Shown here piece after piece: positions 54,779 to 64,000 of a stretch of 64,000 nucleotides of DNA; position 1 is the first letter of the stretch; the number at the start of each line of letters is the position of its first letter. A program made the position numbers and the translations under genes. The notes beneath the pieces are model-generated. The model was not told the origin of the DNA. It did not search any database and saw only the letters and a program-made list of their open reading frames with translations. The DNA is taken from contig JAEHOE010000006.1 of assembly GCA_016858145.1 (NCBI GenBank), positions 1,302,001 to 1,366,000 of the forward strand. Direction: 5' to 3'. Source of the DNA: Edaphochlamys debaryana. Lineage: Eukaryota; Chlorophyta; Chlorophyceae; Chlamydomonadales.

Positions 54779-57700
54779 ATGGCCAGCGCGGGCCTTGGGT
54801 ATGGAGCACTGCCGAAGTTCCCCAACTTCAAGGTGAATTGAGACTGCAAAGTGGAGCTGGAGGCTCAACAGCCCCCCCGAACTGCTCTGACGCCTCGCGG
54901 GGCTTTCGCATCTGGACGCGCAGGTGCACAAGCTTCTGGGCAAAGGCAGCTATGGCAAGGTCTACAAAGTGGAGCGGGAGAGCGATAAGCAGCTATATGC
55001 GCTTAAGGAGGCGGACCTGGGGTCCATGTCGCAAGCCGAACGAGCGGACGCTGTCAATGAGGTCCGCCTGCTGGTCTCCATGAACCACCACAACGTGGTG
55101 CGTCGTTGGGGCCTGGGCCTTGGGGCGGCCATAGCAGTTGACACGAATTTCCGGGCCCATCCATCGGGACCACCCCCGGACGTGACCCGTGTGCTTACTG
55201 AGCAGCGCACGTGCACTGCCAAAACTGGAAAAGCGCCCACGGTGCTTCGGGTGACGCTTAAGGCAGGGTTCCCCGGTTTGCGCTGAAGCGAGGATAGGCC
55301 CAACCCTTTCTCCTTCCGGCGAGGCCGTTTGCCTTTCCACCTCTAGTCCGGGCCTCCAGTTGTCCCATACACGTTCCCACTTTCCCGCGCCTTTCCCCCA
55401 CCCGACCCCTGATGCAGATCCGCTACCACGAGGCCTTCCTGCAGGGCAACAAGCTGTGCACGGTGATGGAGTATGCCCCCTTTGGGGACCTGCGCTACTA
55501 CATTGGCAAGGGTGCCAAGCTCAGGACGCCTTTCCCCGAGGAGGCCGTGTGGCGCATCTTCCTGCAGCTCTGCAAGTACGTGCAGCTGCGCCTCGTTCAC
55601 GGTGCCTAACAGCTGTAGCAGTGTGTGCGTACTGGTGCCGTTGCCATCGCCTGTGGCACAGTCCTAGAGCGCTGTGCCATTGGCGGAACAACGCATGCGG
55701 TCCGCAAAGCCCTCCATGGCCGTGAGGTCGTGGTGACCGAATTGATCCCGCTCCACCCCACCCCTCTCCCCCTTGTCCTCCTGCAGGGGCCTGCAGGCGC
55801 TGCACTCGCAGAACATCATCCACCGTGACATCAAGCCCGCCAACATCTTCCTGTGCGCCAACGACCTGCTCAAGATCGGTGACCTGGGCATCGCCAAGGC
55901 GCTCACCAACATGAACTTCGCGCGCACGCAGATCGGGACACCCTGCTACATGGCCCCAGAGGTGAGCACAAGTGATCTTTGCTGAGGCTGGCTTGGGCTG
56001 CTTTGCGGGGCAGTATGACGCTCGCCGGGACCGGGCCATAGTGACTGTGTCCTGGCCGTGGGTAGGTCAGGCTACCGTCAGGCTCTCCTCCTCAGTTGTT
56101 GGCGCCCTGACCGCATCTCCTTGGCCGCAGCGCGCGCAGCCTCCGCGCGCTGCCCGTAGTAGTCGTGGGGGCCGTCGGCGCCCTGCCTCGCGCGCTGCGG
56201 GGCGCTGGGCCCCGCGGGCGCCTCCGCCGGCCGCTTCGCGGCCTTGTTGCGCGTCTGCATTTGCAGATGCCTTGCAGAATCAGCAGAAGCTGAAAGGATA
56301 GAGGAAGCTGGTGGGTCGCAGCGAAAAGGCGCGGCGCCGATGTGGCCGGCACGGCCCCCAAGCCCACCCGACCGTCCGTCCACCCCCACCGCACCGCACC
56401 CCCGACCGCCTGCCCCCCCGAAAAATATATGCGAAGACAAGCTGTTGGCGGAGCTCAGTGAAGAAGGACGGAGGCGACGGAGGTGCCGAACCGCCCACAC
56501 GGGCCCCCCCACGATCGTCCGTGCACCCCCACCCCCCGGCTGGCTCCGCCCCATTCCGCCCCATTCCGCCGATCGTCCACCCCGCGCCGGCGTTGGCCGC
56601 GGCCGCGGACGAGAAGCACCCGATCGCGTCCGGATTCTTGGCCGCCGCGCGCGCAGCGTCAGGTTTTGTGGTGTAGTAGTCGTGGGGGCCGACGGCGCCC
56701 TGCCTCGCGCGCTGCTGGGCCCCGCTGCTGGGCCCCGCAGCCGGCGCGGGCGCCTCGGCCGGCCGCTTCGCGGCCTGATTGTTGCGCGTCTGCATTTGCA
56801 GTTGCAGATAATGTGAAGGGTATTGGTGTAGACCAGCTGAAAGGACAGAGGAAGCGGGGCGTAGTGGCAGAGCGTGGTGCCGGGCCGCCCGCACGGTCGC
56901 CCACCCCACCGCCCGTCCACCCCCACCCCACCTTCGTCCGTCTACTTCCACCCCCCGGCCTCTCCTACCCACCCAAAAACCGCATTTGCAGGTCACTGTA
57001 TGCGTAGAGCAAGCAGAAGCTGTTGGCAGAGCTTAGTGAAGAAGGCAAAGCGAGGGAGGCGTGTTGCGGGACGACCCGCGCGGTCGCCCACCTCACCCGC
57101 CCGTCCACACCCTTTACACCGCCCGTCCACCCCCACCCCCCCGTCCGTCCACCCCCACGCCACCCCACCCGTCCGTCCACCCCCCACCCCCCGCCCTGCT
57201 GACCTACCCCAAAGAAAAACCACCCGCCCCCCTGACAGGTGTGGAGCGGGCGGCCGTACTCGTACAGCAGCGACATGTGGTCGCTGGGAGCCGTGCTGTA
57301 TGAGATGATGACCTTCCGTACGCCCATGGAGGGCCGCTCTATGGTGGACCTGCGCAACCGCATCATCGCCGGCCGCTACACGCCCATCCCGCCCGGCCGC
57401 TACAGCTCCGAGCTCGCCAGCATCTGCCACAGCCTACTCAGCACGGACCCCACGAAGCGGTAAGGCCGGCGCCAGAGGAAGCGTTACCAGTACAGGGCAG
57501 AGTGGACGTGTCTTTGGCGCTCAAATATAGTTCACGGCGTTGGGCTCGGAATTGATAGGGAGCGGGAGGTTTTTGCGGCGGGTGGCCGAAAGAGGTATGC
57601 GCTCACAACCAGCCCAAGGGGCACGGCGCCGCGGCCCAACAACCGCGGACACAGGAATGTCCAAGCATGTTACCGCACATAGTTCCCTAAGGGCAGGATA

Positions 57701-59132
57701 AGAGCGGCGCACGCCGTCAAACGGGCATTTCCGTGGGGGAAGAAAGGGGGGAAACGCGCACGGATACGTACGCGGGGGAGACGAGTCGTTTCGTCGCTTC
57801 CTTGGGATCCATCTCCTTGGGATCCATCTGTCCCGGGCCCATTGGGCCGCGGACGCCCGCCCAGGCCCTCGCTGCTCGCTGCTCCCTTTAGTTGCGCACT
57901 GCACCAGTGTCAGTACATTAGTGACAGACTGCTCGGGCCTTTTGTGTAGCTGCTTGAGGCAAGCACATACTTGACAGGAACCGGTGGGCTCGTTGCTGAT
58001 TGTCCGCTTAGCTGTTTACCTGCGACCTGTTCCACTTATTGTATCCCCTGCGTGCCCACAGTCCGTCGCCTGCCTCCATCCTGGGTGGCTCCGCGGCCGC
58101 CAAGTGGCTCCACGTCCTGCCCGAGCCGCCGGCGCTGCCCCGCAACCAGCAGCGCCGCTGGACCGCAGACGGTGAGCAACCCCGAGCAGCCCCATGCGCT
58201 GGTATGGCTCATCTGCACAACCCGTGGTTGACTCCTCCCAACTTGCCGTATCTTCACCTTTGACGACTCCGTGCTCCTTCCGAATGCTGCAGGCGGCGTG
58301 TCCCGCAGCAACAGCGCCCTGCTGGACACCATCATCGTGCCGCGGGACCTCAAGCAGCTGCCCAAGCGCCTGCCGCCGCCCTCGTACGACACGGACGCAT
58401 CCAAGGCCGCAGCGTCGTCCGTCGCCGGCTCCTCGGCTGGCGGCGGCGGTGGCCCTTCGGGACAGCCGCGCGCCGCCTCGTGGAGCGGTGGCCCCTCGTC
58501 GGCACCCAGCTCCAAGCCCCCCACGCCCTCGGGGCCACCGCCCGTGGGGGTGCCGCAACAGCGCCTGCCCTCCATGGGGCAAGGTGAGCGACAGCATCGT
58601 ATGCAGTCCCCTTTACAGCGAGCTGAGCTTGCCAGGCCATGCAGCTGACTCGCCGTCGTTCCTGCTCTTGTCCAGGGCCAAGCAAGGCGCCCTCGCGTGA
58701 GAACAGCCGCGCTCCCTCGCCAGCGGACATCCGCGCGGTGGCTGACAACCGGGCCAAGGCGGCAGGTGAGGGGCCGGGAGCAGAACACAGGCCACACCGG
58801 TGTGCAGGATCGTGCCCAACCCTCATCGGTTTGGGCTTGTCATTTAGCCCCTCGCTGCCCCGGCTCAATGCAGGGGCTTGCCGTCTGCGTTGAGGTTTCA
58901 TTTCGCTGCCACTCCTCTAACATACTCACTCTCCGCCCTCTCTCCTCTTGCGAAACCCGCAGCCGGCCCGCCGCTGCCGCCGCTCTTCCCCCGCAGCGGC
59001 ATGAACCCCGCCGTGGCCGCGGCCGCCCTGGCGATCAACAACGCCTACCGGGTGGGCATGCCCATGGCCAACCCGCCCTCTGCCTTCAACGCACCACGCG
59101 TGGTGCCCGCGCGCCGTGTGTCCTACTCGTGA
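54779..59132 (+). CDS. NEK family protein kinase
   Basis: Nine exons: 54779-54832, 54924-55097, 55418-55575, 55787-55961, 57239-57459, 58062-58171, 58293-58583, 58676-58765, 58963-59132; 480 aa. NIMA-related kinases act in cilia, centrosomes and mitosis. The kinase domain covers about residues 19-275: [75 protein letters not shown] and [18 protein letters not shown] is DLG, as in several NEKs, so this does not predict inactivity. The C-terminal 200 residues are Ser/Pro/Gly/Ala-rich, with no coiled coil or RCC1 repeats, so this is a short-tailed NEK. The intron after 55961 is 1277 bp and filled with a tandem cassette; the one after 57459 holds a dispersed repeat copy. No TGTAA was found close after the stop. 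Confidence 0.88.
56121..57120 (-). repeat. Tandem cassette in a NEK intron, with conserved antisense peptide
   Basis: Two units of roughly 0.5 kb, 56121-56637 and 56638 to about 57120, diverged by substitutions and indels, followed by more CCGTCCACCCCCA-type repeats up to about 57215. On - both units have an AG-preceded open stretch with the same peptide pattern: QTRN, then [23 protein letters not shown] and AARAAAK. The frame is kept although the units differ by in-frame indels. It could be an exon of an unknown element or gene inserted antisense in the intron. Confidence 0.7.
57645..57978 (+). repeat. Dispersed repeat, copy 2 (NEK intron)
   Basis: Direct copy of 54241-54620, shorter because of deletions in the middle and with a local duplication of TTGGGATCCATCT. 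It lies in the intron 57460-58061, in the same orientation as copy 1, about 3 kb away. Confidence 0.85.
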
Positions 59133-60426
59133 TCCCTGGACATTGGGGGGGGGGGGCAGGAGTGCGGGTGTGCGGGTGTGGATTGGAAGCAGGTTGCTTC
59201 ACAGGTTGTCGAAGGGGCTGGGTGAGAAGTGCAGGGGACGAGAGTGGGGAGGCTGGAGGCGTGGAGAGTGGGGAGGCTGGAGGCGTTAGTTGAAGGGCTG
59301 TGCCTCCGCTGCAGATGTTGTGATGCAGGTTGGCCATTTTGCAGTGAGGTGCAAGGGTGTGATCTTGGTCTGCACGTGGGTGGTGGGGATTATCCTACAA
59401 CCAGGATGGACCTTTCTGGGTTTGTGCATCTTCTCTTCTTTTCGGGGGGTACCGTTAGCTGCTCTTCCTTCTTGGCTTGTCCACTAGTACCTATCTTCTC
59501 TTCCTGCCCGGCTCGACAGAAGACCCGACGTGAAGTCCAAGGACTTGTGAGAAGGAGTAAGAATTTGCGTGGGTAAAATGCCCGAACATACTTTTGCCCT
59601 CCAGACCTCTGCCGTAGGCAATGCCAGCTGCATCTGCACTATCTGTACTGCGAGTCTGCGGTGTGTTGCCTGCATTCAGCGTCTGCTGAGCAAGACAAGC
59701 TGTCAGGGCCTTATCTAGGATGACTGGATGAGCCCTTCGGCTTCAAGCTGAACATGGTCCTACTTGATCGACTCCCAATACTTCCAAGGCTGCTACAGTT
59801 CATGACAATTTGCAGCCCCGGTACGACGCGGTGGGCTCAGCGCAGTCAGCGAGGCCCAGCATTAGAATCAGTTACAAGTGGGCCGACAGCTTATTGCTTC
59901 TCAGGATCACAGTCAGTGCAGAGGTAATCACCAAGGCCTGCTCCCGCCGGGGAGTCACTCCCTGACAAATAACACGTGCGGGGTCACCACATCTCAGTCT
60001 CAAGTCGTCTACCGGTACTTGATGATGAACAGACCATGTGCAAGCTTCGTTGCGCCAGTCGCGGAAACGGAACTGAACCTCCTTTTCTGCAGTTCAACAC
60101 CCTGTCTTGCTGTCATATGCAGCGCCCTTGCAGTGATAGCTTGTTGGATCCAGTACTATGATGATGAGCCTGTCAGTCTCCTTGTTCAGAACGGGCCAAG
60201 TCGTCGCTTCCTTAGCAGCCAGCCCTTGGAGGGCAGTACCCCAGCCTCAGGGACCATGACACCGTTATGGAGCAGGCCGGCAACAGCTCCCTTGCCTCGC
60301 GCCACCTCAGTCCTTGACCGGCCTGAAGGACACAGGCGTGGAGCTGAAAGCGACAGGCAAGGGAGCCGGAGGTGGCGGGCGCCTTTGTGCCGGCCCTTGC
60401 TCCAGTCAGCCCTCCAGGTACTCCGC
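59133..60426. other. Convergent 3' regions of the NEK and PLAC8 genes
   Basis: No exon is supported. A G run lies at about 59146-59156. The PLAC8 transcript (-) probably ends at the signal 59872-59876. The NEK transcript end is not marked by a TGTAA that I can find. Confidence 0.5.
59872..59876 (-). terminator. Probable poly(A) signal of the PLAC8 gene
   Basis: TTACA on + (TGTAA on -), about 550 bp beyond the stop codon. Confidence 0.5.
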
Positions 60427-62687
60427 TCACTTCTCCGCCTTCTCCTCCTTCTTCTCCTCCTTCTTCTCCTCCTTCTTCTCCTCCTTCTTGTCGCTCTTGA
60501 CGGCGTCCTTGGCGGCCTGGAGAGGGCGACAGACCGGAGGGCGAGGTAAATTCGGCTTCCCGACTTAAGGAACACATGCACGCCCGACTCCAGAACCTCA
60601 GTCAGGCAAGAAGTCAGGCAACAGGCCGAAGCCCCCACGTTTCTTACCCCAACACCCTTCTTGGCGTCCTCCGCGGCCGTGTCACCGGCCTTCTTGAGGT
60701 CCGAGAAGACGCTGCCGGCTGTTCAGGGGAAGGGGGCATTGCGTTCAGACAGCTTTCTGATCATGGCATCGGCAAGCTGGCTGAGGGCAGGCGCGCACAG
60801 CCCAACCCAAGGACGAGAGCCATCTGCCATGGGCATCCCCAAAGGTCTTGAGGCATCGCCCAGCCCCGACCCCCCGTAAGCTCCAAGGCTGATGGGCTTA
60901 CCCTTGTCCCCATCGTGCCCAACAATCTCGTTGTACTCCTGCGGTCAGAGGCGTGCGGCACAAAGGGGCACGGCTGCAGTCACTGGTATCCCTCCCCTGA
61001 GAACTCAGGCGAGATGCGCCCAACCAAGTCTTTCTAAAACCGCGAGTATGCCCTTGGGCATCCCCACTCTGCCCGATGTGCGGGTGCCCCACGAGCTTGC
61101 GCTGCTCGGCCCTCCGGCCCTGACAGCAATCCCACCTGAATGATCACGCAGCATGAGCAGCACCTGGACGGGACAGTCGAAAGGTTGGACGAAAGTGTCT
61201 TCTGGCTTCACGCATACCGGTACAGATTTCCATCCAACCCCAGCCCCCGTCGCGGTGCCGTGCCCCCATGCGCATGCCAGACCTCCGCCCTTCAGAAAAC
61301 CACCTACCAGGTGCACAGGAAGTCCTCGAGGCCGCCGTGTGCGGGCTCCTTGATGTTGTACTGCAAGGGAGAGGCGCGCACAGACATTCCATAACTGATA
61401 GTTCGCCCGGCTGGTCAAGCAGTATCTGCCCTACATAAGGACTGAGCACAGCTCGGCTGAGCACACGGACTGGCCCAGACAGCTGCATCGACACGCCACG
61501 AACCTTGGTGCGGATGTACTGCGAGTGGTTGACGTTGAGGAAGGCAGTAAAGGGGAGGACACGATGGTGAGTGGGTTGGGCGTACAAGGACAATCAGTGC
61601 GCCAACAGCAGCAGCTCATAACAGAGGCGCGGCGGTGTCCCCCATGTCCCCGGCTGCTTGTCCCGACGTACCTGGCGCGTGGGGATGTGAATGAGGCACG
61701 GGAGGCCCACGGTGGCCGCGGCGCAGTACAGGCAGCATGCCGGGGTAAACTGTCCCGCGCAGAAGACGTTGGCCGACTGCGGCGCCGACCCAAGCTTCCT
61801 GTTGGACAAACGGGCGGGCAATGAAATGATGGGCCGGAGGGAAGTGGATTGATTCCCTGGCCGCACGCGCCAGCAGCCCCCCTGGCCCATGAAGCACCTT
61901 GCTAGATTGTGACACTTGACCTGCCTTGCTCACACCGCTGTCTGCCCCACGTCTAGCTCGCGCACCGCACTCACGAGAGGTTGATGCCGTAGGTGATGCA
62001 AGGGCAGCACCACGTGAGCACTGCGGAAGGTGCGTGGGCAAGGGCGGCTCCCGTCGCACACCAACCGTCGGCAACACATAGCGTCACCAGGCCCCAGCCT
62101 CTCCAAATATACATGGCTGGAAGGGCCGTAGCATCGGATTCGAACGATCCGTGCTGGGTCACGGCACGCGACCAGCGGCAGTTGAGCCTATGAAACGCCT
62201 GTGCGCAGCCAACAACATCGCGCAACACCCAGGGACAGACCGCGCAGGGTCATCGTGTCTATCTCTTGTCTCTGAATTCCCACGGCGCCTGCGCGTCGCT
62301 CGAGAGAGCGAAGTCAATCATTTCCCGGTGCCTTACCGCAAGCCCCCGGGCCACCCGGAGGCGCGACCACATTCCAGCACGGGGTCTGCAAGGGGTGAAT
62401 ACGGGCATCGGGCTTAGTTGGGAGCAGCAGCCGGCGTTTGGGCAGCAGCCGCGCTGAAGCCCGCATGTCGCGAAGGGGTTTGCAGTCTAGGGGCATAGCG
62501 CCCAACCGTTGAACGGCCAACACGACACCGCTACACCACAGCAATCAGCGGTCAAGGGACTGGTCGTGCTTGCTTCACGAGTCGAGCGGGGCGCGAGGCG
62601 ACCGGCCTTCCGTAAGAGTACGCCCAGCGCCCGTTTCCATACGTCTCCTCGAAACAGCACACCAACCTTCCAGTCAATGTCGGACAT
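60427..62687 (-). CDS. PLAC8-family Cys-rich protein with Lys/Glu tail
   Basis: Ten exons, 5' to 3': 62687-62643, 62385-62337, 62020-61975, 61798-61672, 61518-61504, 61360-61308, 61163-61136, 60938-60902, 60718-60648, 60516-60427; 186 aa. PLAC8 proteins (plant PCR/FW2.2 relatives) are small membrane-associated Cys-rich proteins linked to metal or Ca2+ handling and cell-size control. The domain shows LTWCCPCITYGINL, a hydrophobic Cys-rich middle (ACCLYCAAATVGLPCLI), RQYIRTKYNIKEP and CTWCCSCCVIIQEYNE, the order typical of the family. After residue 130 the tail has LEA-like amphipathic units (FSDLKKAGDTAAEDAKKG) and ends in repeated KKEE, which is unusual for PLAC8. The donor of exon 1 is ambiguous (after Lys7 or Asp15, both in phase). 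The 15-nt exon YIRTK fits the motif exactly. Confidence 0.85.
60430..60492 (-). repeat. Coding AAGAAGGAGGAG repeat
   Basis: Tandem 12-bp units code the KKEE tail of the PLAC8 protein. Confidence 0.85.
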
Positions 62688-64000
62688 GGCGCGTTGGCGA
62701 GGGAGATGCTGCAGAGCCCGGTCTTCGTTGACAGCTGGCAGCCTAAGTCGAGTCCCCAAGCCGATAACTGCGTATACGCACTTCTAGCAGTAGTAAACGC
62801 CTCTTCTTGTGTTTAACAGCACTTATAGCGCCTGGGTGCGCGCTTTCTCGCGCACGGCGACATCTAGAGATGGGATTGCCGCCGACCTTCTCGCTCGCTT
62901 GCGGCCACCCGGCTACCCAGGTATCAGTGCGAAATGTAGCCCAGTTAACGATGCGAAAGCTGAAGCGAAAGTCTCAGGAGCGTGCCGATGCGGATGAACC
63001 GCGGGACAGCCTGTACACCGTCGACAGCATTCCACCGTCCCTTTCCCCCAGCACAGAACCCCCAGCTGAATATCACGCCAGATGTCCACGCCACAATACA
63101 CTCCAAAGCGCAGGATGACCGCGTCGAGAGAAGTCTCCATCCCTGCTTATGCGGCCTGCCCCTTCCCCTAGCCCACGAACGTGGCGACGCACCCGACTGC
63201 ACCCGACTGCAGCTCATCGCCCCCTCCCGCGGATCTCTCCCCGCAGTACCTCAACCCAGATACATAGTGCAACACTGGCAACCCCTGTGTCAAAGGTGTA
63301 CCCCCAACCGGGGTGACTTTCCTCGTAAAGGCAGGGCAGAGCCATCCAGCCACTCAACCCCGACCCAATCCTCGTGGCACCCATTCTAGCACCGGGACTT
63401 CAGCCCCCACGTGCTGGACACCCACAAAGCCACTTGTGGTTTTTTCTCACGCGGTGCACCCTTCTGAGCACCTGCTGCATGCGCCATACAGGTGTTGCCG
63501 CCTGGACCTCATACGGTCAGTTTACTCCTTTGCGGCCGCTCTACTGGCGGTTGAGCAGCGTTCCACAGCATCCTTGCTGAGAGGGCTCGCCGCTTGTGGT
63601 CTCTTGATTGGGCGCAGCAGGTAGCAGGCGGGAAAGGCCTGGGCTGGCCCCATCCCGCCAGGGTCGCTGCAGTGTGGGCTCAGAAGCTGAGGGCTCCTTC
63701 CGTGGCCTCCCGAGGGTAGTACTCCTGCAGCCAGGCGCATGCAGCCAACAGGGAAGGCGCGTCAGCAATAGTTTTAGCTCATGACCTCCCTTAGGTGGGA
63801 GGACGCATCTCGGCATGCTCGATCCCTAGGACCGGCCAGGGGGTCGCCTGCATGGCAGTTCTTCACACATTCCCTGCGTACATGCGTTTGGCTGACAACG
63901 AAGGCTGTGCAGCCAACTCAGGCTTCGCCAGCGTGGGCCACTTGGTGGCTTCAGCCAGGCACGTAGGTGCGTGCCGTACACCCAGCAGCCAGAGGTCCAG
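62688..64000. other. PLAC8 promoter side and window end
   Basis: Apart from the doubtful exon at 63680-63724 I see no supportable gene. The PLAC8 promoter lies at the left end of this stretch. Confidence 0.4.
63680..63724 (-). CDS. Possible last exon of a - strand gene running off the window
   Basis: On -, an AG acceptor with GCTGCAG is followed by EYYPREATEGALSF and a stop. The short frame has a plausible acceptor, but the preceding exon could not be fixed; a hydrophobic peptide (LDLWLLGVRH) is readable near 63970-64000 on the same strand. No family is recognised. It may be chance. Confidence 0.25.
   Translation of the reverse strand, partial: EYYPREATEGALSF

Noticed and set aside
54241..57978. 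Reading the two direct repeats as LTRs of a retrotransposon
   Set aside because: The DNA between them is the NEK gene; no gag, protease, reverse transcriptase or primer-binding site is visible.
62118..62200. A TTCGAATC-type sequence on - resembling a tRNA T-loop
   Set aside because: The T-stem does not pair properly, and no acceptor stem or D-arm of the right size surrounds it; it lies between PLAC8 exons.

Overview
The window is nuclear DNA of a green alga, most likely a chlorophycean of the Chlamydomonas/Volvox group. The evidence is GC-rich coding sequence, many short GT-AG introns with C-rich 3' tracts, long Ala/Gly/Pro low-complexity coding stretches, and TGTAA poly(A) signals downstream of most stop codons. 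The products (mitochondrial pyruvate carrier, chloroplast rhodanese, CDKL and NEK kinases, aurora-like kinases, PLAC8) fit a photosynthetic, flagellated protist. All genes are split, so the models were built by joining exons by reading frame, splice phase and family resemblance. Every complete model keeps an open frame through all its junctions. The species cannot be named from the sequence alone.

Layout. The + strand from 112 to 14509 carries the 3' end of MPC1, a GH18 di-N-acetylchitobiase (1563-5807) and a CDKL-type kinase with a tail of about 1350 residues (7539-14509). Two - strand genes follow: a chloroplast rhodanese (16646-19279) and an unrecognised four-span membrane protein (19962-22388). 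A 631-bp divergent promoter region separates the latter from a WDR76/CMR1-type WD-repeat gene (+, 23020-28148). Then, on +, come a single-repeat Myb gene (29898-33296), two tandem aurora-like kinase genes (38128-40634 and 43012-45353), a calpain with Cys-rich ends (48610-53262) and a NEK kinase (54779-59132). A PLAC8 gene lies on - (60427-62687), and a doubtful last exon of another - gene is at 63680-63724.

Most notable structure. An intron of the WDR76-like gene holds an inverted, decayed copy of the first three coding exons of the Myb gene that lies about 3 kb downstream, so WDR76 pre-mRNA would contain antisense to Myb. The two aurora-like genes share a 153-nt stretch identical at every base although their 5' exons are strongly diverged, which looks like partial gene conversion; both have a degenerate glycine loop. 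The NEK gene has one copy of a 0.33-0.38-kb direct repeat in its promoter and another in an intron, and another intron holds a tandem cassette that conserves a peptide on the antisense strand. The calpain keeps its Cys-His-Asn triad between Cys-rich ends that may anchor it to membranes.

The genes do not form one pathway. Four of the twelve clear genes are protein kinases of families tied to cilia and cell cycle (CDKL, two aurora-like, NEK); whether that clustering means anything is untested. I found no CRISPR array, rRNA, convincing tRNA or intact autonomous transposon.
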